Virus record (IMG/VR): IMGVR_UViG_3300035698_022838
Coordinates: 62,001-126,000 of that record
Reading direction: 5' to 3' (one strand)
DNA: 64,000 nt
Source of the DNA: a virus
Shown: in pieces, positions 1 to 9,858 of the stretch
Numbering within the stretch: the first letter of the stretch is position 1
Layout: each line of letters opens with the position of its first letter
Position numbers and translations under genes: made by a program
The notes under the pieces: generated by a model
Seen by the model: only the letters and a program-made list of their open reading frames with translations
What the model was told of the DNA's origin: nothing
The model's database searches: none

Positions 1-2393
1 TCATATCCAGTAAAAGATGTTACTTCTCCTGTCTTATTATTTATATTATTATCATAGACTGGAGAATCAACATATCTAGTTATTGATCCTATCATAGCCA
101 TACCTCCAGTTACTCCTCTTCCGCTTTCAACTTCTATCCAATCACCAGCAGTTATCTTATCAATCTCAGATATGTTAAATGCAACTCTACATAAACCATA
201 GTCAGTTCCACCAGTAAAATTAACAGGTTGACTAACCAAAGATGCATCAATACCTCCGATTTCTAATATACCTGATGTTGAAAATGGAATATATATAGAC
301 CAATAAGCTGGTTCTTCTGTAGGGATTTGACCCATGCTACTTCTTGCAATACATGTATAATAAGCACTATTATAATAAACTATATTATTAGTTTCATAAG
401 TACTTTCCGTTATCCACTGACCAGCATAATTTGGACCAAAAGTATCATAATCGTCAAATACACCAATACTAAATGAATTATTTGGTTTATATCCACTTAA
501 TTTGGATCTTATGATCGAGGTGTCATTATTAGGAACTGAATCCCAAACAACAGTACTTATATCTGATATACATTCACTGAATGAATTTGCAACATCACTA
601 GTTTCACCTTGTATACTATTAAAATAGTGTTCATTATCTATGTTATATGAACTACCTGCTCGCCAACCAACTAATGTTCCACCAAATTCCCCGCTTTTAA
701 CAAGGTCATATCTACCAGTAGAACTATTTATTGTGCCGTTTGGCCAAAATATCTTAAGTACTATTTTATTTGCATAATTAGTAGTATTAAGAAATTTAAT
801 CCCTATATTTGCATATCCGTTTGTTTTCGGTAATAAACCTTTATATGAACCTATAATATCTCCATGTCCTGTAAAACTTAATAAATCTACAGATTTATTT
901 GGAATTACTAAATCACCGGTATCTAATGCTATATTACCAGTTATACCAAATCCAGTACTAGCATATGGGCCATATGTACTATGTGATGGTGTCCAGGTAT
1001 CCCATGATTCAGTTTCAGATAAATAATTCTCTGTTCTCTTTAATGAATAAAAATTATCATTTTTATCAGTTATATAATATAATTTCTGTGCATCATTTAC
1101 ATTAACATCATAAGAACCTGGAATCCAACCAGAAGCACCTTCATAAAATAATCTTACCCCTCCAGTGCTACTTTGATATGACGAAACATTATTATTATAA
1201 TAACCAATATTGTTTCTAGTTGGTTTAGGTTCATTTAGATTGCCTTCCTTATTTTTAAATTCATGGAAATAATTACCATTTAATTTAAACTCTCCAAGAT
1301 CATTTCTAGATACATAACATCCATAATATCTATTGATTGTATATAAATCAGAATCCTTATCATCAAAAAGAAACTCAAGATTAAGTAAATTTGGACAAAT
1401 TATACCATTGCGTTCAAATCCTTCAGTTATTTTTTCTTCAAAATCTGATTGTATAGATGCATTTTCGCTAACAAGATATTCAGATAGAAGTTCACCCTTT
1501 TTAGTAAAAACCCCATCTTTTACACTTATACCATTATAATACGTATATGTATTTTGTTGAAATGAGAAATCGAGTGGGGTTTTAGAATAACCTTCTGCAT
1601 TTATAACAGATCTAATATATTTACCTATTGTCGTTTCAGATCTTAGATCAAAGGTCGATATAACCATCGAATTAGGTAATATTTTACCATTGAAAAGATC
1701 AGGTACATTATCAACATTAGACTTATACTTTAATTCATTCATTTCAACAACTTTACCAGTACCGGAAACTATTGTATATGTTGAATATAACGAATTACCT
1801 TCAAATATTGCATCATTAGTATATTGTATATTTTCACCAAGCTCATTTTTACTATAAAGAATAATAAAATCTTCTATAGAATCTGGATCTTCTATAACCT
1901 TATATTCAACATCACCAGTAATAATTGTCTGGTTTGTTATGTATGGGTAGCTCAACGGACCCGGAACCTTAAATATAACAAAGAATTCTGGAAGTTCATC
2001 TCGAAGCCATAATGGTTGAAAATACCTAAAATTTTCATCATAATTTCTATCTATTAAGGTAGAAGCTCCAGCACCATAGAAAAAATCATATTGATATTCA
2101 AAATTATTTACAGACTGCTTGCTCCCGTCGGTAAACTCTCCAGCCTGGAATATAATATCGTTTGAAATCGAGCCATCAAGAAAAAAACTAAAAAGGTCAC
2201 TCGCATAGCTATCTTCGCCAGTAACTCGAAATTTCTTATATTTTTGATCACTCAGTGTTGGGTTAGCATTCATCGAATTTAACCATACTCCACCACTCGA
2301 ATCGAGCGATATTTTTACGTTACCGGTTAATTTTGGGTTTGTTCTTAATAATCCGAATGATGTATTATAATCAAATAGTCTTGGTGTTGCCAT
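1..2393 (-). CDS. Large virion protein, probable baseplate-periphery or tail-fibre protein (3' partial)
   Basis: The frame opens at ATG 2393 (protein starts MATPRLFDYNTSF) and stays open for 797 codons to the window edge, so the C-terminus is missing. I recognise no named domain. The composition is that of a phage fibre or baseplate protein: rich in Tyr, Asn, Ser, Gly and Thr, no signal peptide, no long hydrophobic segment. A segment near residue 125 (LWLRDELPEFFVIFKVP) is the most compact-looking part; the rest looks like strung beta-rich domains. It begins 10 nt after the stop of the next virion gene, with an A/T-only leader and no Shine-Dalgarno. Its position, last in a row of large structural genes after the baseplate wedge cluster, supports a role in the outer baseplate or fibres. 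The exact role is unknown. Confidence 0.6.
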   Translation of the reverse strand, partial: MATPRLFDYNTSFGLLRTNPKLTGNVKISLDSSGGVWLNSMNANPTLSDQKYKKFRVTGEDSYASDLFSFFLDGSISNDIIFQAGEFTDGSKQSVNNFEYQYDFFYGAGASTLIDRNYDENFRYFQPLWLRDELPEFFVIFKVPGPLSYPYITNQTIITGDVEYKVIEDPDSIEDFIILYSKNELGENIQYTNDAIFEGNSLYSTYTIVSGTGKVVEMNELKYKSNVDNVPDLFNGKILPNSMVISTFDLRSETTIGKYIRSVINAEGYSKTPLDFSFQQNTYTYYNGISVKDGVFTKKGELLSEYLVSENASIQSDFEEKITEGFERNGIICPNLLNLEFLFDDKDSDLYTINRYYGCYVSRNDLGEFKLNGNYFHEFKNKEGNLNEPKPTRNNIGYYNNNVSSYQSSTGGVRLFYEGASGWIPGSYDVNVNDAQKLYYITDKNDNFYSLKRTENYLSETESWDTWTPSHSTYGPYASTGFGITGNIALDTGDLVIPNKSVDLLSFTGHGDIIGSYKGLLPKTNGYANIGIKFLNTTNYANKIVLKIFWPNGTINSSTGRYDLVKSGEFGGTLVGWRAGSSYNIDNEHYFNSIQGETSDVANSFSECISDISTVVWDSVPNNDTSIIRSKLSGYKPNNSFSIGVFDDYDTFGPNYAGQWITESTYETNNIVYYNSAYYTCIARSSMGQIPTEEPAYWSIYIPFSTSGILEIGGIDASLVSQPVNFTGGTDYGLCRVAFNISEIDKITAGDWIEVESGRGVTGGMAMIGSITRYVDSPVYDNNINNKTGEVTSFTGY

Positions 2394-2403
2394 TTTTTAA
2401 TGT

Positions 2404-5400
2404 TTAACCTATGATTCTAGTTGTTGAAAAATTAGGGGAAGAAAGTGTATCATTCTTATATTTACCAGTAACTTGTACATCGAAAGAGAATGGACTTTGA
2501 TTCCTTACTTGTAGATCAACACCTATCTTTTTGGTGTATGTTATATTAGTTGGGTTTCCAGTCGCTCTAAATCCGCCAATATACCCTAGCTTATCAGTAG
2601 CTCTAAATTGGAATATTATAGGAATACTAAGAGAATTAGAATCACCAGATTTCATGAATTTAGAAGCTAATTTTGATGATCCTTCTACTTGTATAGTTGA
2701 ATTATAAGGAGGACCTAGATATAAATAAGATCCGCATGTATATCTGCCAACTAAATATTCATCATCAGCAGTAAACCCTAATTTTTGGGGATACATTGAA
2801 TCCTGTCTGGCTGACGTAGCGCCAGTAACAAAGTCTGTTGTAACAGAAGAATAACCTAATTGACTATAGAAGTTAGATATAGTCGTATCTAACTGAAAAT
2901 GATCAGAGTGCCTGAAATAAGGGTATACTACAATACCACCAGAAAAATCAGGCTTAGTCAATTGCTCAAATGTTAATCCGGTTGTACTTGCTGGATGGTC
3001 TAGATGCATACAGAATTCGCTTAATGTTCCCCCGCCATACCATTCGTACGTACCTGTACCACCAGTACCTGTACCGTCCCATATATTAGAATCTATACCA
3101 GAAGCTGTTGGTACTGTAGTTTGTGTTGGGTCAAATGGTAAAAGTTGACTTCCATTTCTCGGTAAGTCCGAGGAATCGCCTGTATATACATATGATGAAT
3201 TATATGCATTTACCTCATTATAAAGATTTGAATCAAAACCAACACTTTTCCATCTAGGATAAACAAATTGACTATTTGAATTACCAGAAGCATACGGCGG
3301 AGCTTGTCTAAATAATTGGAAAGATTGCTCGTTTGCAGCACCAGTAGAATCAGCAGGCACTATATCAGCATTATTTAAAGATGTTATAGAAATTGGAATT
3401 TCACCATATTTTAAATTTGATGTATAACCTTCAGGTAAAGCATATGATGATGATGTACCAGCAAGAGTATCAAGACCTCCTGTTAAAACAGAAGCCAATT
3501 CAAGTAAACCTGTACCTGAATTAACGATCTTAATTTCATATATCTGAGATGCAATTTTACCAGCATCAGATGTTGTTGGACTAGAATATATTTGATTGTA
3601 ATAACCAGCATTAAGATTTATAGTAGATCCATTAGTTACCAGTTGGGTATTATCATTACTATCAACTAAATAAACTTCAAGTACACCAGTTGCATTACTA
3701 ATAGAAGCATTTAATGAATTAAGTTGGTCTTGTAATTCAGTTATTTTACGGAATAAATCTAAAGGTGCTCCAGCATCATCATAAAAACCACTAGATACTG
3801 ATTCTGAATCCATATAATATTTTTTAGACCCTGCAGTAAATTGTTTACTTAATAAACCATCGATACCTTTAGCAGATAAATCTTTCTGTACTTCTAATAC
3901 TGCTTGGTCTTTAAGATTGGTTGTGATAGTAGTATTAGTAGCACCTACTGTAGCATCAGCAGGAAATGAAATAGTAACAGCATTACTAAAGCTTGACGTA
4001 GTTGGGTTCTCTGGCCAGCCAGCTTCAGAAATAGATTGTATTCTTATCTGTACTCTTTCTCCTTTAGTTATTGGTATATCCAATTGGTTAATCTTCTGTA
4101 CATCTGCATTATCAGTAGATTCCGGTGCCCATTCATAAGTACCAGTATCGCTGTTGTATATCTTTTTACGAACTAAACTTTTTACCTCTACCCAATTACT
4201 AAACGCACCAGTCTTTTTCTGTGTATTTCGATCGATGTATTCAATCTGATCGACAGGAGGTGCTATTCCAGCATCGCTTAGATATCTATATTGTATAATG
4301 AATTGAATTACACTTTGTGGTCCAGTTAAAGGATTTCCCTTAGGATCTGGTATTGGCCAAAATCCTCTTACTCTATATTTAGATTTTACCGCTATTTGTG
4401 GATTTATTACAACAATGGATGTAATAGCAGAAACTGTACTTCCTAGTAAATCCTGTTTTTGTACTCGTTCATTAGTTAGTGAATTAAGATTAGCCTGTAA
4501 TGCAGAAACATTAGTTGCTACTTGTGTACCTTTAAGTGAACTAGCACTTTCCGAAGCTTTATTACCAGCAGGTGCAACAGCAACATCAGACGCATTATTG
4601 ATACGTGATCTAGTTTGTGCTATTGTTTTATCTATTTGGTTTATTTCAGATTGTAATGTTGTTTTTAATGCAACTTTTTCATTTAATGTATCAGCATCTA
4701 CACTCTTTGTTAATTGTTTATTTATTTCTACTACCTTGAAGTTATCAACAGTAATTGTTGGTGCATCAGGTAATACTGAATTTATTGCACTAATTCTTTT
4801 CTCCTTAGCCATACCAAGAAACATTTGACCTAAATCAGCAACCGAGTTTTGATAATATGTCTCTAAAGTTTGTACACCAAATTCAGTATTAATCTTTAGT
4901 TCATTACTATAAAAAACAACACCAGTTGACCAAGTAGATCCAATTACATTGTAATTATCATCAATCTTTTTAAAAAATACACCTTGTCTTTCATCAAAAC
5001 CAACATTTACATGAACATACCTTGGACTAAATTGGGTAGATAATAAAGTTAAAGTATTATTACCAATATTAACTGGTTGATATCCAGAAATCCTTTTTAA
5101 TTGGACAGATGTTTCGTTATTATTAATCGCTGTAATTTTATATCTAGTACCATCTTCAGTCAATAAAATATTATCAACAGCTAAAGATTTTCCGTTTTCA
5201 ACATTAGTAGTTGTATCTGTATATTTAATTGAATTTAATTTGTAATTTCTTCTAGTCTCACTAGTTTCTACTCCGTTAGAATCCGTTATAGTAACTACAT
5301 CATCATAAAATGATGTTACACCAAAATTACCTTTATTTCTTATAGTTCTGAGTGGTAAATCAACATTACTCTCATCGGTAAAATATATAATTCCACCCTT

Positions 5401-5964
5401 AGTTAGCTCATTTATAAATTGACTCTCTGTTAAATCGTTTCTTCCTTTTAGATTTGAATCAAAATAAACTTTCCTTTCTTCAGTATCTGTGTGTGCAATT
5501 ATTCTTTTTACTCTGATTCTATCACTATCATCTGAAATTTGTCCAGTTACATCAAGATCTATGTATAACAATGGGCTTAAGAAACTTTCAAAAAACCAAT
5601 TATCTTTAGTTTCAAATGTACTGGGAACAGCTAAATTTGACAGGGGAATTGGATCTCTTACTGGTTGGGATTTATATATTTGTGAATACGTCCCATCAGG
5701 ATTTCTTACTGTTGCAAGATTATCACCAAGGCCTGAAAGCGATTGTATATTAGAATCTAACCTTTGTATCTGACTACGCATATACGCGTAACCGGGTAAA
5801 CTAGCTAATATAGGAAGTCCACTTTCATCTAAAACCTCTATTTGTACAGTATCATTAGTAGAAGTTGCAACTTCATTTAAGCCATTGATTATCTCAATAG
5901 CATTTTTTTGAAGTCTTAAAAACTGAGCTACTAGTGAACTGATTGAATTTTGTGTACTACTCAT
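2404..5964 (-). CDS. Large virion structural protein, tail fibre/baseplate-associated (1186 aa)
   Basis: No family is recognised with certainty. The protein opens with a helical stretch (LVAQFLRLQKNAIEIINGL), has a second helical coiled region near residues 430-530 (Gln/Asn/Ala rich, around NQIDKTIAQTRSRINN) and otherwise alternates beta-rich segments containing Gly-Thr-Tyr clusters near the C-terminus (GTGTGGTGTYEWYGGG). This fits an elongated trimeric fibre or a baseplate protein with fibre-attachment function. It lies 8 nt after the next virion gene and 10 nt before the partial gene at 1-2393, so it belongs to one cotranscribed series. A short motif, ITSLNNAD, recurs in the neighbouring 736-aa protein, suggesting related domains. 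Which virion part it forms is inference. Confidence 0.6.
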   Translation of the reverse strand: MSSTQNSISSLVAQFLRLQKNAIEIINGLNEVATSTNDTVQIEVLDESGLPILASLPGYAYMRSQIQRLDSNIQSLSGLGDNLATVRNPDGTYSQIYKSQPVRDPIPLSNLAVPSTFETKDNWFFESFLSPLLYIDLDVTGQISDDSDRIRVKRIIAHTDTEERKVYFDSNLKGRNDLTESQFINELTKGGIIYFTDESNVDLPLRTIRNKGNFGVTSFYDDVVTITDSNGVETSETRRNYKLNSIKYTDTTTNVENGKSLAVDNILLTEDGTRYKITAINNNETSVQLKRISGYQPVNIGNNTLTLLSTQFSPRYVHVNVGFDERQGVFFKKIDDNYNVIGSTWSTGVVFYSNELKINTEFGVQTLETYYQNSVADLGQMFLGMAKEKRISAINSVLPDAPTITVDNFKVVEINKQLTKSVDADTLNEKVALKTTLQSEINQIDKTIAQTRSRINNASDVAVAPAGNKASESASSLKGTQVATNVSALQANLNSLTNERVQKQDLLGSTVSAITSIVVINPQIAVKSKYRVRGFWPIPDPKGNPLTGPQSVIQFIIQYRYLSDAGIAPPVDQIEYIDRNTQKKTGAFSNWVEVKSLVRKKIYNSDTGTYEWAPESTDNADVQKINQLDIPITKGERVQIRIQSISEAGWPENPTTSSFSNAVTISFPADATVGATNTTITTNLKDQAVLEVQKDLSAKGIDGLLSKQFTAGSKKYYMDSESVSSGFYDDAGAPLDLFRKITELQDQLNSLNASISNATGVLEVYLVDSNDNTQLVTNGSTINLNAGYYNQIYSSPTTSDAGKIASQIYEIKIVNSGTGLLELASVLTGGLDTLAGTSSSYALPEGYTSNLKYGEIPISITSLNNADIVPADSTGAANEQSFQLFRQAPPYASGNSNSQFVYPRWKSVGFDSNLYNEVNAYNSSYVYTGDSSDLPRNGSQLLPFDPTQTTVPTASGIDSNIWDGTGTGGTGTYEWYGGGTLSEFCMHLDHPASTTGLTFEQLTKPDFSGGIVVYPYFRHSDHFQLDTTISNFYSQLGYSSVTTDFVTGATSARQDSMYPQKLGFTADDEYLVGRYTCGSYLYLGPPYNSTIQVEGSSKLASKFMKSGDSNSLSIPIIFQFRATDKLGYIGGFRATGNPTNITYTKKIGVDLQVRNQSPFSFDVQVTGKYKNDTLSSPNFSTTRIIG

Positions 5965-5972
5965 TTTATTTT

Positions 5973-8183
5973 TTATCCATTATTTGTTAAACTTTTACCC
6001 ACTATATCAACTTGGAAAATTAAATTCTCCACGTTAACACAAACTATATCAATGACAGGAAGATAGTCGTAGGTTACCACATCCGCATTATTTAATGATG
6101 TTATTAATTTTGAATATGCAACATTACTTGGATTAGCTAATGGGAAATCCCCCGTTGCATCAGTAATAAAAACAATATTGAAATCACCAGGTATAACCAT
6201 ATCACCAAAACTAAATCTCATAACCTGACCAGGTCTCCATTTTAAAACAGTATCATCAATTCGAATAATAAGATCTGAGGTTAATGTAATTGGAGTTCCG
6301 TTGTTTATATGCTTTACGTAATTACCAAACTCTGCTAATGTTATAGTATTGGTATCATTGTTTTGTAATGATATTACACCATTCTCTGAACTTATATTAT
6401 AATCCTGATTCAGATTTGATATAGTCACTTGATTTTCTACTGTTCTATCAACTCTAACTCCTTTACCCTCTTTGATTGAATCTAGATTATAAGAAATTTC
6501 AGCAGATGTTTCATTATTTATTATTGCCCTTATTAGCTCATAATTTTGGTTAATAAGTCCCATTACTGATTCTGTATTATTAAATAATGCTTGATTCGCA
6601 GCATATGAATTTTCTAATGCTTCTATCCTTCGATTTAGCATCGAGGCTGTATCAGAAGATAATGCCATATTTTCCAATTCAGAAACTCTATTTGCTAAAG
6701 TAGTGTATATCGCTGCAGCATCATTAAGAGTTCCCGATGAATCTTGTAATACGTTCATGGCATCCATAAACATGGTTAACGAGAAAGAAGAATAGTCATT
6801 AATTGCTTGTTCAACCCCTGTCTGATCTATATCGACATCAAATTTAATATTTAGCTTTAATCCATACGAATTACCATTTAATTTAGTAACTATATTTGGT
6901 TTATATTTTTCAAAACTAGGAATACTATAAATATTACTACCTGATGTTTGTACATCATCTAGGAAAAGTACACCATATAAATTTGTAACATATTCAGTTG
7001 GATCAGCAGGATCATATACATCATAATAAATTAAGACTGCATTAAAACTAAAATCTGCTGATTCTGGAACAGAATTAAATTCTTCTAATGAAGCTATTGA
7101 TGCATCATCAACTATTTCTTTATATGAATCAGGATCGAAATCTATACCGATTGAATCTAATCTAGTCCTTACATATTTTTGGTATCCAGTACCAGTGCCA
7201 CCAAGTGTAGTTTTTTCTAATATAAGTGAAGTTGGATCAGTAAAATATGGATCATTATAATATGTATTTGCAGTATCTCTTGGAGAATACCAATTACCAT
7301 CTCCAGTAGAACCATCTATAGTATCCTCAAATACAACAGTTGGTGAACCTAATACATCATCGTCAAAAATAGCTAAATTAGTAAGTCCACTTGGGTTATA
7401 TTCATCATATGCTCTTCCTGTTAAATATTCTTTATCTAAAGGATCTGTAGGACTATTAGTCCATCCATAATCGGGATAATAATTTTTATCAACAATGTTT
7501 TTGAAAAGTACAGTTGGTGTATTACCATCTTTTGTTGGTACATGAACATATACTTCGGAATAGGTATTATTATTATTCTTTACTGAATTGACAATATCAA
7601 GATTACCAACATATTGGACAACTCTATTATAGGTAGCCCCGGCTAAACCATATGCTCCAGTTGTACCCGTAACTGGGTCCCCCTCGACATAACGTTTTTC
7701 AGTAACTGGTAAATCATTAACAACAGTTATCGTATTCTGATCTAAAGTATCTACAACTTGATCTGAAGATGCTGGTTGATATCTTATTGCTCCGATTTCC
7801 TTCATCCACTTAAAAAATATTCTCTCAGATATATTTTGTGTTAATAAGGAATCATAAGCATCACTACTAAGTATAGTAGTTTCTATATTCAAACAGTAGC
7901 TTTGAAAACTTTGTGAAAAATCTACATTGGCATTACCCGTGATGATATTTCCTGCGCTGGTTGCCAAATCCAAAAATGCGCCATCCGGTGCGTTAAGTTT
8001 AATACTGTTTCCTAAAGGATCACCAGAATTAATATCTGGGATATTAAGAAGTGCAAATTTAGAAAATTTGAACTTATTTACCGAATTATTGAACGTAAAA
8101 GACAAATCTTCAGCAGCAGACGAAAAAGCATAAAATGTTCCGCCCTGTACTTGAAGAGGTCTTATAAATGGGGTTTTTGCCAT
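5973..8183 (-). CDS. Virion structural protein, baseplate/fibre type (736 aa)
   Basis: The N-terminal 150 residues (MAKTPFIRPLQVQGG, later YCLNIETTILSSDAYDS and ERIFFKWMKEIGAIRY) look like a conserved globular domain. It is followed by Asp/Tyr/Thr-rich beta segments, a predicted helical stretch near residues 455-535 (SELENMALSSDTASMLNRR) and a small C-terminal beta domain. No enzyme motif is seen. The C-terminal part carries the motif ITSLNNAD, also present in the 1186-aa neighbour. It starts 20 nt after the stop of the 292-aa fibre gene with an A/T-only leader. I judge it an outer baseplate or fibre protein from composition and position alone. Confidence 0.6.
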   Translation of the reverse strand: MAKTPFIRPLQVQGGTFYAFSSAAEDLSFTFNNSVNKFKFSKFALLNIPDINSGDPLGNSIKLNAPDGAFLDLATSAGNIITGNANVDFSQSFQSYCLNIETTILSSDAYDSLLTQNISERIFFKWMKEIGAIRYQPASSDQVVDTLDQNTITVVNDLPVTEKRYVEGDPVTGTTGAYGLAGATYNRVVQYVGNLDIVNSVKNNNNTYSEVYVHVPTKDGNTPTVLFKNIVDKNYYPDYGWTNSPTDPLDKEYLTGRAYDEYNPSGLTNLAIFDDDVLGSPTVVFEDTIDGSTGDGNWYSPRDTANTYYNDPYFTDPTSLILEKTTLGGTGTGYQKYVRTRLDSIGIDFDPDSYKEIVDDASIASLEEFNSVPESADFSFNAVLIYYDVYDPADPTEYVTNLYGVLFLDDVQTSGSNIYSIPSFEKYKPNIVTKLNGNSYGLKLNIKFDVDIDQTGVEQAINDYSSFSLTMFMDAMNVLQDSSGTLNDAAAIYTTLANRVSELENMALSSDTASMLNRRIEALENSYAANQALFNNTESVMGLINQNYELIRAIINNETSAEISYNLDSIKEGKGVRVDRTVENQVTISNLNQDYNISSENGVISLQNNDTNTITLAEFGNYVKHINNGTPITLTSDLIIRIDDTVLKWRPGQVMRFSFGDMVIPGDFNIVFITDATGDFPLANPSNVAYSKLITSLNNADVVTYDYLPVIDIVCVNVENLIFQVDIVGKSLTNNG

Positions 8184-8203
8184 TTAATTTATATTTTTTT
8201 AAA

Positions 8204-9082
8204 TTATAACCAAGATAGATTAGAAGAACCTAAAACTACCCAAGATCCTTCTTCAGTTCCTGTATCTTTACCTATTCTAGGTTCCCATTGTAATTGTATA
8301 GAAGCCTGATAAGGTCTATTTGGATCAACAGTAATACCAGTTGATGGAAATTCACCATAGGTAGCTACTGTGTTAAAACCAGTATATTCAGTTTGTACCC
8401 CAGTTTTAATAGTTCCTGTTCCACCTTGAGTATTTATAATTGTTATTCTGTGTCCTGCAGGTATATTTGATGCAGTACCCCCTGTTGTACCAACACTTAA
8501 ATAGAATCCACTCTCGCATTGTGCATAGATTATATCATCCAAACCAGTTACAGCATAAGGTGCACCTGTAGTTGTTGAAAATCCACCACCCGTAGTGTCC
8601 GAACCAGCAAAAGGTTGTCCTGAAGTAGCTCCAGCAACTATGAGTGTATTTGTACTTCTAATGCTTCCACCAGAGCCTATTGTAAAAGATGAATTTAATG
8701 TAGTTGCTCCACTAAATATAGAAGATCCACTGAAAGTCGAACTACCAGATTGGGTAAGAGTTCCAGTTAATGTTATTGTTCCGCTAGCACTTAATGCAGT
8801 TGTAGATAGACTAGCAAATGAGCCAGCTCCACTCGAATTAATTTGTGCTAATGCCGTACCTCCGCTTGGTATCATTAAAGAATTAAACTTCCCGGTTTTA
8901 GCAGAGATTCTACCAGTTGACGCCTCAGTTAGATCCAAGATCCCATTAGTCGTATCTAGACTAAAAACGTTGTCATAATTATTTATCCAGTTCTCTAATA
9001 AGGTAATATTAGAATTAATTCTAGTTCTAGAACCAGAGATTCCATCAGAGCCTGACATTGGTGTAGTATTTACTGTTGCCAT
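8204..9082 (-). CDS. Small tail-fibre/adhesin protein (292 aa)
   Basis: A helical N-terminus (SNITLLENWINNY) is followed by a long run of Ser/Thr/Gly-rich short repeats (GTITLTGTLTQSGSSTFSGS and similar, residues about 100-140), then a compact C-terminal beta domain ending in VVLGSSNLSWL. The repetitive hydrophilic middle resembles the triple beta-helix or spiral shafts of phage fibres, and the C-terminal domain would be the tip. It is the first minus-strand gene downstream of a GATATATA promoter candidate at 9108-9115, divergent from phoH. Receptor binding is inferred, not shown. Confidence 0.6.
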   Translation of the reverse strand: MATVNTTPMSGSDGISGSRTRINSNITLLENWINNYDNVFSLDTTNGILDLTEASTGRISAKTGKFNSLMIPSGGTALAQINSSGAGSFASLSTTALSASGTITLTGTLTQSGSSTFSGSSIFSGATTLNSSFTIGSGGSIRSTNTLIVAGATSGQPFAGSDTTGGGFSTTTGAPYAVTGLDDIIYAQCESGFYLSVGTTGGTASNIPAGHRITIINTQGGTGTIKTGVQTEYTGFNTVATYGEFPSTGITVDPNRPYQASIQLQWEPRIGKDTGTEEGSWVVLGSSNLSWL

Positions 9083-9107
9083 TTAATGTATTTATTTTAG
9101 TTTGGAA

Positions 9108-9115
9108 TATATATC
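9108..9115 (-). promoter_or_regulatory. Candidate late promoter core upstream of the 292-aa fibre gene
   Basis: Core GATATATA on the minus strand (context GTGATATATATTCC), 25 nt before ATG 9082, in the 80-nt divergent gap with phoH. The same core stands before ten other minus-strand gene groups in this window. Confidence 0.5.
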
Positions 9116-9162
9116 ACACTACAGCAAAGACAAAAAATTAGATTGAAATTAAATTATAATTT

Positions 9163-9858
9163 ATGGCAAACGGAAAAAGTAAAACTTTTAAACTCACAAA
9201 AAAAGATTTCAGAGACATCTCTCTAACTCCAAACCAAAAGATCTACTCAGACGCAATTTTCAAGAACAAAATAACCTTTTGTTCTGGTCCAGCAGGTACT
9301 TCAAAGACTTTCACAGCATGTTATACCGCATTGCAGATGCTAGCTAAGGGAGAAGTTAAAGAGATAATTCTAACAAAACCAATTCAGGAATCTGGCGAAA
9401 AGCTAGGTAGTTTACCGGGTGATGAAGATGAAAAGGTACGTCCATACCTGGAAAGCTTCATATTAACAATGCAAAAGATAATACCTAAGGAAATGGTTAC
9501 GTTTCTTTTTGCTGATGGTAGGATCTCATTTAGACCATTGGCATATATGAGAGGCGCTACATTTGACGATGCAGTTATGATTCTTGATGAAGCTCAAAAT
9601 TGTGATATGAAGCAAATAATGCTTTATGTTTCAAGGATAGGTAGAGATTCTACTGTTATAGTAGCCGGTGATATTACTCAATATGACATAGCATTCAATA
9701 AAGTTGCTTTACCTAATTTTATCGAAATGGTAAAAGGAATAGACCATGTGGGTATATTCGGGTTTAAAGAAGAAGATATAGTTAGGTCTGAAATCTTAAA
9801 AGTAATAGTCAAAAGATACGAGAAATGGAAATATGATGAATTTAAAAGTAAATCTTAA
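9163..9858 (+). CDS. phoH: PhoH-like P-loop ATPase
   Basis: A 231-aa protein of the PhoH family, a P-loop NTPase fold common in large phages and linked to RNA metabolism or phosphate stress, but with no settled phage role. The Walker A motif is GPAGTSKT near residue 45, where most PhoH proteins have GPAGTGKT. The Walker B region reads VMILDEAQN and a sensor-like segment reads VIVAGDITQYD. The family-typical TKPI and PLAYMRG segments are present. It is one of only four plus-strand genes, has its own 80-nt upstream gap, and ends on a TTAA shared with the stop of the convergent fibre gene. A weak host-type promoter (TTG at 9076-9078, TTAGTTTG at 9097-9104) is possible but not convincing. Confidence 0.93.
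   Translation: MANGKSKTFKLTKKDFRDISLTPNQKIYSDAIFKNKITFCSGPAGTSKTFTACYTALQMLAKGEVKEIILTKPIQESGEKLGSLPGDEDEKVRPYLESFILTMQKIIPKEMVTFLFADGRISFRPLAYMRGATFDDAVMILDEAQNCDMKQIMLYVSRIGRDSTVIVAGDITQYDIAFNKVALPNFIEMVKGIDHVGIFGFKEEDIVRSEILKVIVKRYEKWKYDEFKSKS

Noticed and set aside
4415-4828. Antisense open frames (here and at 47189-48001, 56915-57360, 18690-19238) as genes
   Set aside because: They lie wholly opposite strongly supported coding sequences, lack family resemblance and mirror the codon pattern of the gene on the other strand.
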